Shown: positions 54,427-62,543 of the stretch, piece after piece
How the letters are laid out: each line of letters opens with the position of its first letter
Numbering within the stretch: the first letter of the stretch is position 1
Source: Akkermansia muciniphila
Lineage (GTDB): Bacteria > Verrucomicrobiota > Verrucomicrobiia > Verrucomicrobiales > Akkermansiaceae
Assembly (NCBI GenBank): GCA_004557455.1
Contig: SFDX01000008.1
Coordinates: 13,998-77,997 of the forward strand
Reading direction: 5' to 3'
Length of the DNA stretch: 64,000 bases
Made by a program: the position numbers and the translations under genes
Notes under the pieces: generated by a model
What the model was told of the DNA's origin: nothing
The model's input: the letters and a program-made list of their open reading frames with translations, nothing else
Database searches by the model: none

Positions 54427-54519
54427 GTTTGTTAGTATGAAGAATTATGTGCGCTTGCCTTGTAGGCTCCTCCCCGGAATACTGTTCTCGGTCCGGGGAG
54501 TCGAGCCCGGTGGGTCCGT

Positions 54520-55524
54520 TCATCCCTTTCTCTTCTTGACCGGCAGTCCGAAGAAGGTGTTGCCGGAAATCTTGTAGGGGCAGATGATCCAGCTAATGTG
54601 TGTGAGTGTCGGGTATGTAACCCCCCGATAACTGTAGGTGCCGTCTCTTTCAACGTACACTTGGTGCTCCTCTTTGTTGTACTTGCGAAGGAGGTAGGTG
54701 CCGGGTTCGGCTCGGTCAGTCTCAAGGATTGCGCGAGGCTCTGTCTCGCCCTTAGGAATGATTTGGCAAACTGCTTCCTTCTTGGTGTCCCGGAGTTTAG
54801 GTGTTGTTGGCTCCCTCATGGGCTCCTGTTCGGGCTCCTGTTTGGGCTCCTGTTTTGCGCGGCACTTCTTCAGTTTATCGCTTAGGTATGTGAAGGCCTC
54901 GATCCGGCACTCCTTGTCCTCGTCTCTGAGTCGGCCCAGCTCTCTTTCCTCCTCCTCCAAGCGTTGCCTTGCGCGCCGAATGGTTGTCTTGTTCTTGGAG
55001 GTTGCGACGGTGTGCTTCGTCTTGTCGATGCGTGTCTGAAGTTTGTCGAGGCGTTCATCGAGTCGCCGGAAGCTCTGGTAGACCTCAGCCTTGCACTCCT
55101 CGTAGGCCGGGCTGACGGGGTGTGCCAGCTCCAGCTCGTTGATTTCCTCCTCGCTGAATCGCCGGAGAAGGATGTGAGTGTGATCGGGGTTCTCGGTACT
55201 GAATTCGTATTTGCTGTTCTTCTTGCTCATGTTGGTTATAGATGGGGTGTTTTGTCCCTTTTCAAGTATACCATAACTTGTGAGGATTTTCAATGTTTTT
55301 TTTGCTTTTTCTTTGCCTCTTCCGGAGGCTTTTTGTTGTATATCTTTCCTGCGGCGAAGATCGTTGATATAGCCGATGACGGACTTCGCTCCCTTGAGGT
55401 AGACAGTCACGGCCAGTAGAATATCACCGGCCATGATTGCCCAGTAGCGTCCGTACCGAGCGACACCCAATGTTACATCTTCGTTTGAGTTCGGTATCGG
55501 CCATGTTTTTTTCATTGTTTTCAT
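54520..55524 (-). CDS. Repeat-module protein with DUF2924-like C-terminus, possibly two fused genes
   Basis: The frame encodes 334 residues. Residues 1-60 (WPIPNSNEDV, IMAGDILLAVTVYLKG) look like a separate small protein. About 65-97 read through promoter P2. From ATG 55230 a 236-residue protein begins with RRFSEEEINELELAH and PAYEECKAEV, the module seen twice in the 53447-54235 protein. A coiled coil and an E/P/Q-rich linker follow. Its last 45 residues (TYSYRGVTYPTL then SGNTFFGL) match the DUF2924 end. The likely main start is 55230, with its own promoter. The upstream part seems to be a small gene that lost its stop; a one-base shift in the A-tract would restore one. Confidence 0.65.
   Translation of the reverse strand: MKTMKKTWPIPNSNEDVTLGVARYGRYWAIMAGDILLAVTVYLKGAKSVIGYINDLRRRKDIQQKASGRGKEKAKKTLKILTSYGILEKGQNTPSITNMSKKNSKYEFSTENPDHTHILLRRFSEEEINELELAHPVSPAYEECKAEVYQSFRRLDERLDKLQTRIDKTKHTVATSKNKTTIRRARQRLEEEERELGRLRDEDKECRIEAFTYLSDKLKKCRAKQEPKQEPEQEPMREPTTPKLRDTKKEAVCQIIPKGETEPRAILETDRAEPGTYLLRKYNKEEHQVYVERDGTYSYRGVTYPTLTHISWIICPYKISGNTFFGLPVKKRKG
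55265..55293 (-). promoter_or_regulatory. Element promoter P2
   Basis: TTGAAA, 17 bases, TATACT, with the same A-tract and the AAGTTATG block as P1. It lies inside the upstream open frame. Confidence 0.65.
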
Positions 55525-55558
55525 GGTATATAATCAGGTCTCATTCGTTCCTTTTAAC

Positions 55559-55586
55559 AGTATACCATAAATCCAACAATAATCAA
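55559..55586 (-). promoter_or_regulatory. Element promoter P3
   Basis: TTGATT, 16 bases, TATACT, with the A-tract GCAAAAAAAACA directly upstream and TTATG in the spacer. Confidence 0.65.
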
Positions 55587-55607
55587 TGTTTTTTTTGCTC
55601 TTTATTT

Positions 55608-55790
55608 TCAGCCGTTCAGCTCCTTCTCCTGCAGAGCAAGAATCCTGTCAACGGCAATCGCTAGCATGTCGATGACAGCATTTTCCCACGGCTCCTTTCC
55701 GGAGGTCACGGAGGGGAGTGCAACCTTGCGAGGTCTACCGCGTCCGCGCTTCTTCTCCGTAACCGATTTGTTTATATAATTTGTCGTCAT
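55608..55790 (-). CDS. 60-residue protein with an AT-hook
   Basis: MTTNYINKSVTEKKRGRGRPRKV: an AT-hook (RGRP core) at about residues 14-23, then a helical half (ENAVIDMLAIAVDRILALQEKEL). It could bind the A/T-tracts of P1-P3, which lie just downstream (inference). The ATG at 55790 is preferred over 55862. A GC-rich stem-loop (about 55822-55852) separates it from the next gene upstream. Confidence 0.6.
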   Translation of the reverse strand: MTTNYINKSVTEKKRGRGRPRKVALPSVTSGKEPWENAVIDMLAIAVDRILALQEKELNG

Positions 55791-55867
55791 GACTGTCACC
55801 CTTCCCGGAACCTCTCGTTTCGGCGGGACGGGTCCTTTTGAAACCCGCCCCGCTTTTCTCAACCTCT

Positions 55868-56578
55868 TCAGCCGCCTATGGATTTCACCCAGTTGACGAA
55901 GTCCGGTGTGTTTCGACCGGCGTTACGGAGCACGGGGACGACCACCGAATTGCGACCGAATTTTTCCTTCTTGGTGGTGAGCTCCCATTTCCCGAACACG
56001 AGACCATCCCGCAGGCTGAACCGGGCAGCGGTCAGAATGTTCTTGCCGGCGCGGTTGTATGCCACTCCTCGCAGGGTCCAGATAGCCAGCCCGTAGGCAT
56101 GCCCATTGTAGTCCAGAGGCAGAGCGTAGTCCGCGAATCCCTCGGGTGCAGCAAAGATCACCTGCACATGCAGCACGGGATTGTATGAGGGGCGGACGTT
56201 GCCCTCCCATTCAATGGTTCCTCCCGCCTGCTTAACCTCGGCAAGGGTGTCGAAGACACGGGGCTTCTCCTCGGAGTCGAATGGCAGGTTCTCCACGAAC
56301 TGTTTTCGGGCCGTGAGGATGGTCAACTCCAGCGGTGTGGGCAGCTCCACCTCCTTGTTCAGCACGACGGCACCGGCGTTGAACATTTCGGCCATCTGAC
56401 CCACGTTCTGAACAATGTTGAGGCGCGGGATGATGATGTCCTCGGTGTCGACTTCACCCACGATGCCGGTTCCCCCCGAGCCGCTGCTCAGGGCTGTAGC
56501 GTTGGTCGGGGCGGCAGGGGCAGTCGCGATGGTGTCCTCGATCTGCACGTTGTTGATTGAATATGGCTTGATTCTCAT
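55868..56578 (-). CDS. Phage-type protein of unknown function, next to a DUF2800 nuclease
   Basis: A 236-residue protein. After a low-complexity head (about 15-40, Ala/Thr/Gly-rich) comes DTEDIIIPRLNIVQNVGQMAEMFNAG, a pattern seen in phage proteins that sit beside recombination nucleases. The rest is beta-rich (AGGTIEWEGNV, YALPLDYNGHAYGLAIWTLRG). A single-strand-binding or annealing helper is a reasonable guess from position, not from a motif. A clear AGGAG precedes its ATG, unlike host genes. It follows the DUF2800 gene by 5 bases. Confidence 0.65.
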   Translation of the reverse strand: MRIKPYSINNVQIEDTIATAPAAPTNATALSSGSGGTGIVGEVDTEDIIIPRLNIVQNVGQMAEMFNAGAVVLNKEVELPTPLELTILTARKQFVENLPFDSEEKPRVFDTLAEVKQAGGTIEWEGNVRPSYNPVLHVQVIFAAPEGFADYALPLDYNGHAYGLAIWTLRGVAYNRAGKNILTAARFSLRDGLVFGKWELTTKKEKFGRNSVVVPVLRNAGRNTPDFVNWVKSIGG

Positions 56579-56583
56579 TCCAT

Positions 56584-57720
56584 TTATTCTCCTTTCTTGG
56601 TTTGGGTTTTGGTTTGGAGGCGCTTCAAGTATTGACTCGGAGCACCAGTGGTGAGGATGCCCTCTTCCGCAAGGCGCGAAAGGAGTTCATCCTTGATCTT
56701 CGCCTTCTGCCCTTTCGGGGCTTTGGCAGAAGCGGCTTCGGTGAGCGCATCAAGGCTCACGGTTCCGCAGCAGCGGATAAAGGTTGCGGCATCCAGACCG
56801 GAAGCGGCGTAGGCAGCTGCGGCATCCGTGACGGAGCGTCTTCCGGCACGGGTCATAAGTTTATAGCCCGGGACATCCGTACCTTCCTTCGCCATGAGCA
56901 GGGCGTGGTAGGTAACGCTTTCTACCCACTCCTTGAGCACCTTGGCGCAGGTCAGGCACCGCGACATTAGCTCCGGTGATGTGATGCGAGAAGGGTGGAG
57001 CTCATCCTCCGGAGTGAGGGCCAGAGACGTATCCTCAGCGTAGCGGGCGGCGATTGGCAGGGCAATTCGGCGCAGAGCCGTGCAGGTGGCTTGTTTGCGG
57101 CAGTAGCAGCAGGCAAGACTCGGGTGCTCCTCCTTGTTGCGGGCGTTGGCTCTGCGAATGATGGTCTCCACTCGGAGTTGCATGGCGGGCATGTCCTGTT
57201 CCCTCACATAGGTGTGGGTGGAGATGAGTTCGGCACGAGGCTGAACAAAGTGCAGGGTGAGGCGGCGCAGCTCCGGGAATCTTTCAAAGGTTCCGAGGCA
57301 GTAGGCGCAGCCTTGAGCGTTGGTAGCTGCGGGTTCAACGTGACCTCGCCCGAATTTGTAGTCGATGAGGATACCCTCGTCACCCGCGATGGCCACGAAG
57401 TCCGCTGTGCCTCGAGTGAGCCCATTGCAGATGGTCAGAGGGAGCTCTCGGTATTGATGTACCTTGGTAGTCAGGGTTGAGAGTCTCTCCAACTCTCCGT
57501 CTCGGAAATCCCTGCACAAGCCGCAGATGAAGGATTGCTCTTCGGTAAGTCCATCGTAGATGTCGGTCTCTAGGGCTTCGTGAAGCATGGTCCCTTCATC
57601 TGCTGCGGCATTGCTTCCGGGTCTCCCGGAGAAGGCCGGGCATTGCTCCTTGTACCCCAAGGAGGATGGGGAGTGCTTGGCGTGCGCTCGCTTTCCTGTC
57701 GTTGCGTTGTTTTGATTCAT
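56584..57720 (-). CDS. DUF2800/Cas4-like PD-(D/E)XK exonuclease
   Basis: A 378-residue protein. The opening HAKHSPSSLGYKEQCPAF and GTMLHEALE is the DUF2800 start. The nuclease core shows GILIDYKFGRGHVEP (Asp ... Lys) with an earlier Glu/His, as in RecB-like exonucleases. ACCYCRKQATCTAL near 205 may, together with an earlier Cys, bind an iron-sulfur cluster as in Cas4/AddB. The C-terminus is Lys-rich. In phages this family is placed with recombination genes, and a helicase lies directly upstream. Confidence 0.8.
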   Translation of the reverse strand: MNQNNATTGKRAHAKHSPSSLGYKEQCPAFSGRPGSNAAADEGTMLHEALETDIYDGLTEEQSFICGLCRDFRDGELERLSTLTTKVHQYRELPLTICNGLTRGTADFVAIAGDEGILIDYKFGRGHVEPAATNAQGCAYCLGTFERFPELRRLTLHFVQPRAELISTHTYVREQDMPAMQLRVETIIRRANARNKEEHPSLACCYCRKQATCTALRRIALPIAARYAEDTSLALTPEDELHPSRITSPELMSRCLTCAKVLKEWVESVTYHALLMAKEGTDVPGYKLMTRAGRRSVTDAAAAYAASGLDAATFIRCCGTVSLDALTEAASAKAPKGQKAKIKDELLSRLAEEGILTTGAPSQYLKRLQTKTQTKKGE

Positions 57721-57737
57721 GGTGAGCTATTGTGGTG

Positions 57738-59081
57738 TCATCGGTTGCAGAGGAAAGTCGGTTGCACATCCCCATCATTGAGGAGGTCAAGGTTAGCTAG
57801 TTTGGCTGCACAGAGCTCCGCCGTATGCTCCTCCACCGTGCCGGCAGCGAAACAGATTTTCTGTACGCAGGCTGCTCCGCCTGCTCGATGGACACGCCCC
57901 AAGGCCTGTCGGAGATCCGAAGCCGAATAAGTGGGAGAGATGATGGAGAGGCGCGGACGTTTGCCCATCGGATCATGCAGGCTGACTCCCACCCCGCCGG
58001 CACTGATGTTACAGATCACGGTCGTGATCTCGTTCCTCTGAAAACGCTTGATGATCTTTTCGCGGTCTTGCGGGTCTTGGCCGCCACAAATGATGTTCGG
58101 ACAGTCCAGTGCTTTGGATAGGGCACATATCGTCTCCGTGAAGTTGACCAGCAGCACCACGCTCATACCCTCTTCCAGAGCACTCCGGGCCATGTCCGCC
58201 ATGGCATCCACCTTGTACATCTCGATTGCTTGGCGCGAGCGGGTGAGAAGGGTGAGCTTGTTGGCACGCTTGGCTTGCATCTCGTGGGCGAGTCGGCGGA
58301 GGCTTTCGTGGTCCTCCGTGGCTTCCGCTACCTTGAGCTCTCGGGCCATTCGGTCGTACTCCTTTTGGATTTCCACAGCCTTTCCGGTTTCAATGACAGC
58401 GGCACTGATGAGAGCCACGGGAAAATCGTGAATGTCTGCTACTCGAAGCCGACTGCCGAGCTTTGGGAAGATTTGGGAGTGGATGCGGCGCAGGTAGCGG
58501 CTGCCTCCTCGGAACTCCGGTCCATAATAGCCCTGCGTTACTCCGTTAGCGTAGGCCCAGGAGTAGAAGTTGCTCAGGTAGTGGAGTCCGAGGGCATATC
58601 CCAAGGCTTTCATCTCCAAAGGGTTCGTAGCAGCCGTTGCGGAGCATAACAGAAGGCGCAGGTTGCGCCGGCGGGCTGAAATCAGGAGGGCAGAGTTGAG
58701 ACTCTTCAGGCTCTTGCACTTTTGGCATTCATCGAAGATGATGAGTGTGTCCCCCGGTACATTCCAGAAGTAGGGGAAGGTGGGGTTGTTGGAGAGTTTG
58801 CGGCATTCGCTCAAGCTACCTTTGCGGATGAGCTCGTAGTTGGTAACAAGAAGAAGGTTCACCCCGAAGCCCTCCGCGACTTGTTTCCAACTCGGGATAG
58901 TGGCTTTCGTGGTGACAACAACGACCGGAGCTCCAATGGCTTTTGCCACGGCGCAGGCCACATAGGTTTTACCGCAGCCCGGCTCGCTGGCGTCCAAGGC
59001 TACACGGTGCTTCTTGAGAGCGCGTTCGATGCTCTGTGCGTGAACCTGCTGGAATGGTAATAACTTCAGTTGATTAGACAT
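57738..59081 (-). CDS. SNF2-like superfamily 2 helicase
   Basis: A 447-residue compact helicase. Motif I is SEPGCGKTYVACAVAKA (about 33), motif II is IIFDECQKCKS (a DECQ box at about 116), motif III is LLCSATAATN. The second RecA-like domain has NISAGGVGVSLHDP and the arginine finger region ALGRVHRAGG. Size and motifs fit phage replication/recombination helicases, not chromatin remodellers. The gap to the next gene (59149) carries one copy of the 30-base repeat described under findings. Confidence 0.88.
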   Translation of the reverse strand: MSNQLKLLPFQQVHAQSIERALKKHRVALDASEPGCGKTYVACAVAKAIGAPVVVVTTKATIPSWKQVAEGFGVNLLLVTNYELIRKGSLSECRKLSNNPTFPYFWNVPGDTLIIFDECQKCKSLKSLNSALLISARRRNLRLLLCSATAATNPLEMKALGYALGLHYLSNFYSWAYANGVTQGYYGPEFRGGSRYLRRIHSQIFPKLGSRLRVADIHDFPVALISAAVIETGKAVEIQKEYDRMARELKVAEATEDHESLRRLAHEMQAKRANKLTLLTRSRQAIEMYKVDAMADMARSALEEGMSVVLLVNFTETICALSKALDCPNIICGGQDPQDREKIIKRFQRNEITTVICNISAGGVGVSLHDPMGKRPRLSIISPTYSASDLRQALGRVHRAGGAACVQKICFAAGTVEEHTAELCAAKLANLDLLNDGDVQPTFLCNR

Positions 59082-59131
59082 GACGTTTCGTTTCTGATTT
59101 GTTTGCGGGACTTATTCGCCCCTTCACCTAT

Positions 59132-59161
59132 ACTGCTTGAGTCAAAATTCAAAATCCGCCC
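59132..59161 (-). repeat. 30-base repeat upstream of the helicase gene, copy A
   Basis: It matches 62474-62503 in 28 of 30 positions, with core AATTTTGAC and CAAGCAGT. It overlaps the last codons of the sigma-like gene and lies about 50 bases before the helicase start, in the right orientation to control it. Confidence 0.65.
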
Positions 59162-59712
59162 TCTTTTCTCAGCGGTGAGAGAATTTTTTTTATCTGCTCT
59201 CGCAGAGATCGTCCTTTTTTCTCACTGATACCGACCTCTCGAGCACTCTTCACCAGATTACCTTCTGTTGCTATCAGCTGATCTAGGAAAGCTGCGGTCA
59301 ACGAATCGAGAGTGTTCCGAAGGCTCAAGATCTCACCGAGAACATCCGCATAGAAGATTGAGTCATACCCATTCTCGTTATCCATCTCGTGAAGTCCGGA
59401 TGTATCGAGTTCGACGGATTTGCGGGAGACCATCTCTCGAGAGCATTTGCGACGTCGTAGGTATTCATCTACGGAGTGTTCCGTTTCCTTGTAGAGAAAA
59501 CGCTCCACGTTCCACCCACCTTCACGAGGCTTGTATCTGGAGACGATTCGGGTACAGAGGTAAGTAAAATGCTCGTTGGCTTCTTCTTGCTCGGAGGCCT
59601 CCAGAGAGAATCCAATGGAAAAAGCTTTGTGTTTGAGAGCATTTACAAGTTTGGTGGCTCGATTCGTAATGATGGTGACGACTTGAGGATTGCAAGGATG
59701 ATAGGTACACAT
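59149..59712 (-). CDS. Sigma-70-like protein of the mobile element
   Basis: A 187-residue protein resembling a small sigma factor. Residues about 48-90 have a region 2-like pattern (NEHFTYLCTRIVSRYKP, then ERFLYKETEHSVDEYLRRR). The C-terminus (about 150-180, GNLVKSAREVGISEKKGRSLREQIKKIL) is a region 4-like helix-turn-helix. The similarity is by pattern only. A phage-type sigma factor or transcription activator would explain the shared 30-base repeat in front of two operons. No anti-sigma gene is adjacent. Confidence 0.6.
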   Translation of the reverse strand: MCTYHPCNPQVVTIITNRATKLVNALKHKAFSIGFSLEASEQEEANEHFTYLCTRIVSRYKPREGGWNVERFLYKETEHSVDEYLRRRKCSREMVSRKSVELDTSGLHEMDNENGYDSIFYADVLGEILSLRNTLDSLTAAFLDQLIATEGNLVKSAREVGISEKKGRSLREQIKKILSPLRKEGGF

Positions 59713-59790
59713 ATCACCCTTACTCCCCTGTTTTTCCCTTTTGTGTTTTTATCTCAACCCATAAAGCATTGAGTATCAACGACTTAGGAG

Positions 59791-59920
59791 CAAAGGGGAT
59801 TGTAAACTCGATCCCTTTTGCTGCAAAAGGAATTTAACGATGAGAGCTTCTTTGCGAGCAAAAGGGATTATGAATATACGACCCTCTTTGTTAACAAAAA
59901 GAAGCGTAACGATGCGCCCT
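59791..59920. repeat. Tandem array of degenerate inverted repeats
   Basis: At least three units of about 32-36 bases, each with CAAA(A/G)GG at the left and a complementary CCTTTTG/CTTCTTTG at the right: 59791-59820 (CAAAGGGGAT with ATCCCTTTTG), 59824-59854, and 59859-59890. A fourth partial unit follows to about 59920. Units 2 and 4 also share TAACGATG. Within the gene-free stretch 59713-60024 this is the only structure I see. It could be an origin, a protein-binding array or a processed RNA. Confidence 0.6.
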
Positions 59921-60024
59921 GTAACGCAACGAAACTTAAAGACCCACCCGCAGACACTGCTACTCCCTAAATTGCCAAAAAACGGCTGCTTCCTTGAATT
60001 AATTTATGCTGTGATAGGAAAGCC

Positions 60025-61167
60025 TCAAAATAGTTTCGGATCTCGTCTAGTAAATTCCGGCTCATCGTTGCGAATATGAAATAGCCGATGCACTTGGACG
60101 GACTTGTTTCCTTTTCTCGAAGTCTTAAAAAGGCACTTCCCTTCTAGGTTCGGGAACAATGATTTTAGATGTTTCGTAAGTTTTTTACGCGCATCCTTAA
60201 CATAAGGATTTCGTTTCAACTCGTCTTCCGGGAGACATGAAGAATCCGGGTATCGTGCCATAAGACGCAGGTATTTCAGAGCTGGTAATTCGCGACCTTC
60301 CTTAGCATACCAAAATTCCTTAACATCTTGATAGAATTCCTTTCTAAGAAGAGTAAGCCTATTTAATGGTGTTCGCTGATAATAGCTTATATATTGCTGT
60401 GAGATAATAATCTCGATATCCTCCCAAGAGACATCCTGTGAAAGGCTCGGACATAGTTTAGATGGCATCTGCTGTTCTACCAGTCTTTCCAAAGAATAGC
60501 CTTTATTGAGGACAAAGCCATTAGTAGAAGGACTCATGATGGTAAATAAAGCAAACGCTTTACAATCATAATTTATAAGGGTTTCCAAGTTAGCCTGACT
60601 GGCCCACCTTTCTCCAATAATTATCATGATTACCCTGCCGCTGGGAACTTCTTTTCTTATGGCTTCAATACAATCTTTTACCTCTAGCCAGGTAAAGACA
60701 AAAGCAAAGAAAATCGGTAGAGGAAGGGGTGTAAGTTTTATCAGCTTGTCAGCAATGAGAGGGTTGTTGGCTAGTTTTCTATTATCTATGCCTACTGCGC
60801 GGGCTACAGCCTTTGCCAGTTCTCGGAAGTTGATGGTGTGGCACTGCAAATTGTCCCGGGAGATTTCCCTAGGAGCCGGTTCATTCTGGGATACGAGAAA
60901 AAAACGCCTTTTGTCAGGTTGGCCGGGGGAGCCATCATAGCGATACCCGGGATCATCTTCCGGCGGCATGGCCATAACCTCCATCATGCCTAATGAGAGA
61001 TCAGAAGGGTCGACGGGATATTCCCATGAGAGACCTGTCCTTCTTCCTGCGGGCAGCCATGAACCCATGTTGAAGTTCTCACCTATGCAAGCACACGCCC
61101 AATCCGGAATTTCCAGGCTCTCAAAATTGAGCAGAATATCCTTGATTTTGCTGTAATTAGTACTCAT
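60025..61167 (-). CDS. Large protein of unknown function, pair member 1
   Basis: A 380-residue protein. I recognise no family. The middle (about 150-185) has a strongly hydrophobic run (PLPIFFAFVFTWLEV) and a strand-like GRVIMIIIGERW, which suggests a globular Rossmann-type core. The C-terminal third is basic (VKDARKKLTKHLKSLF, FKTSRKGNKSVQVHRLFHI) and may bind nucleic acid. It starts 6 bases after the neighbouring 407-residue gene, so the two are one operon. No catalytic motif is clear. A defence or phage-inhibition role is possible from context only. Confidence 0.65.
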   Translation of the reverse strand: MSTNYSKIKDILLNFESLEIPDWACACIGENFNMGSWLPAGRRTGLSWEYPVDPSDLSLGMMEVMAMPPEDDPGYRYDGSPGQPDKRRFFLVSQNEPAPREISRDNLQCHTINFRELAKAVARAVGIDNRKLANNPLIADKLIKLTPLPLPIFFAFVFTWLEVKDCIEAIRKEVPSGRVIMIIIGERWASQANLETLINYDCKAFALFTIMSPSTNGFVLNKGYSLERLVEQQMPSKLCPSLSQDVSWEDIEIIISQQYISYYQRTPLNRLTLLRKEFYQDVKEFWYAKEGRELPALKYLRLMARYPDSSCLPEDELKRNPYVKDARKKLTKHLKSLFPNLEGKCLFKTSRKGNKSVQVHRLFHIRNDEPEFTRRDPKLF

Positions 61168-61173
61168 CCTCTG

Positions 61174-62397
61174 CTAGATTTTCGGGCTAAACAGCATGTC
61201 AAATCCTCGCTTTGCAAGATAATCGTCGATCAATTCATATCTCTCGTCATTCAAACTCAATGATGACGTGTCGGATGCTACACTCACATGTGTTGAAGGC
61301 TTGTCCTCGAATTCAAAAGAGAAAAAGGCGCGCAGAACTTGAAACCTCGGAGGAATCCCGCCATTGACTTTGATATACTCGGATTCGGAGACACTGATTT
61401 TAAGATCCCCTGTGAAGCCAATAGTAATTACCTCTTTGGCGCGTTTGACCCGGTTTGGACGAGGAGCCTGTAATGCAAGTTTGTATATGGTAACTTTTTC
61501 TATTCCCGGGATATCATCGCATGACTCTAAATCCTCTATAGAGTGCCTCTTGAACGGCTCGAGAGTATACCTATTCCCCATTTTCCATGGACTGACACCA
61601 AACAGAGCCTCGCCGAAATAAGCAGCATAGTTTCGGCTAAGCCACTTCATTTTATTGGTTGAATCCAAATTGATGTATAAGCACTTATTCCTATTGAGGT
61701 ATACAACGATGTCCCTCTTGCCTTTGTATGCCGTGTGGGGGACCATGGCTTGTTTTTCCTCATCCACCTCACTTTCCGTCTCTCGGTAGGCTCCTCTATC
61801 GATAGTAAACCAGAAATCATCCCCTATGTGCTCGCTTTCAATCTGACACATATTAGTCATTTCCTTGCCTTCAAACAGCAGAGATAATTTTGTCTTCAGC
61901 TCCTGAAGATTCTTGTCTCTTTCCTCTTGAGTAAGAAGGGGAAATGTCAGGGCGTTCTTGTCCGGAGTGAAGACTTGGTAGGTCTTATCTTCCTCCAGAT
62001 CGACTACTTTGCATACCTGTTTTAACAATAAAATGTGCCCCGCCACTAAATGGAGGATTGCTAATTCAACCACACTCTTCACCGGACTGTCTACCGTGAG
62101 ATGCTGCTCGGCGGCGTAGGATCTCAAATAATCCTCTGCCTTTGTATCGCAGCACGTTCGTAAGGTTTGCAGACAGTCGATGGCTTCTGACAGTTCGGCT
62201 GTTCCACACTCATTCTGGAGAAAGACCTTTGTCATATTAACTTTAAATCGATTTGTGTAGGTCTCTCTTGGCTCCCTTGGAGTCACCGGCATTCGAGTTA
62301 CCATCTTCCGAAGGTAATCCTCGAGAGCTGCCAGGTAAGTTGAGTCAACATTCTGAGTCAATTTCCTGCAAATAAACGTTGATAAATCTTTCCCCAT
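61174..62397 (-). CDS. Large protein of unknown function, pair member 2
   Basis: A 407-residue protein with a helical N-terminal half, including a hydrophobic helix LAILHLVAGHILLLKQVC (about 131-148). The C-terminal half is beta-rich (RDIVVYLNRNKCLYINLD, KEVITIGFTGDLKISVS). No family or active site is recognised. It is first in the two-gene operon, and its 5' side faces the divergent plus-strand genes and the 30-base repeat. Base composition is lower in G+C than the host core. Confidence 0.65.
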   Translation of the reverse strand: MGKDLSTFICRKLTQNVDSTYLAALEDYLRKMVTRMPVTPREPRETYTNRFKVNMTKVFLQNECGTAELSEAIDCLQTLRTCCDTKAEDYLRSYAAEQHLTVDSPVKSVVELAILHLVAGHILLLKQVCKVVDLEEDKTYQVFTPDKNALTFPLLTQEERDKNLQELKTKLSLLFEGKEMTNMCQIESEHIGDDFWFTIDRGAYRETESEVDEEKQAMVPHTAYKGKRDIVVYLNRNKCLYINLDSTNKMKWLSRNYAAYFGEALFGVSPWKMGNRYTLEPFKRHSIEDLESCDDIPGIEKVTIYKLALQAPRPNRVKRAKEVITIGFTGDLKISVSESEYIKVNGGIPPRFQVLRAFFSFEFEDKPSTHVSVASDTSSLSLNDERYELIDDYLAKRGFDMLFSPKI

Positions 62398-62473
62398 GAA
62401 ATTTTGACTTTTGTCCTCTTGAGCCTATGCTATCACTTTTTCTTCACAATAGAAAGGAAAAAAGAGTTTTTTG

Positions 62474-62503
62474 GGCGGATTTTCAATTTTGACGCAAGCA
62501 GTT
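62474..62503 (+). repeat. 30-base repeat upstream of the plus-strand element genes, copy B
   Basis: It matches 59132-59161 (minus strand) in 28 of 30 positions. It lies 41 bases before the ATG at 62544, in the orientation of that gene, like copy A relative to the helicase gene. Confidence 0.65.
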
Positions 62504-62543
62504 ACATGATGAAGGCACAACCGTTTACCTTATTCCCTTTATT

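Noticed and set aside
55822..55852. GC-rich stem-loop read as a terminator for the minus-strand element genes
   Set aside because: There is no T-run on the minus-strand side, so it is left as an unassigned hairpin.
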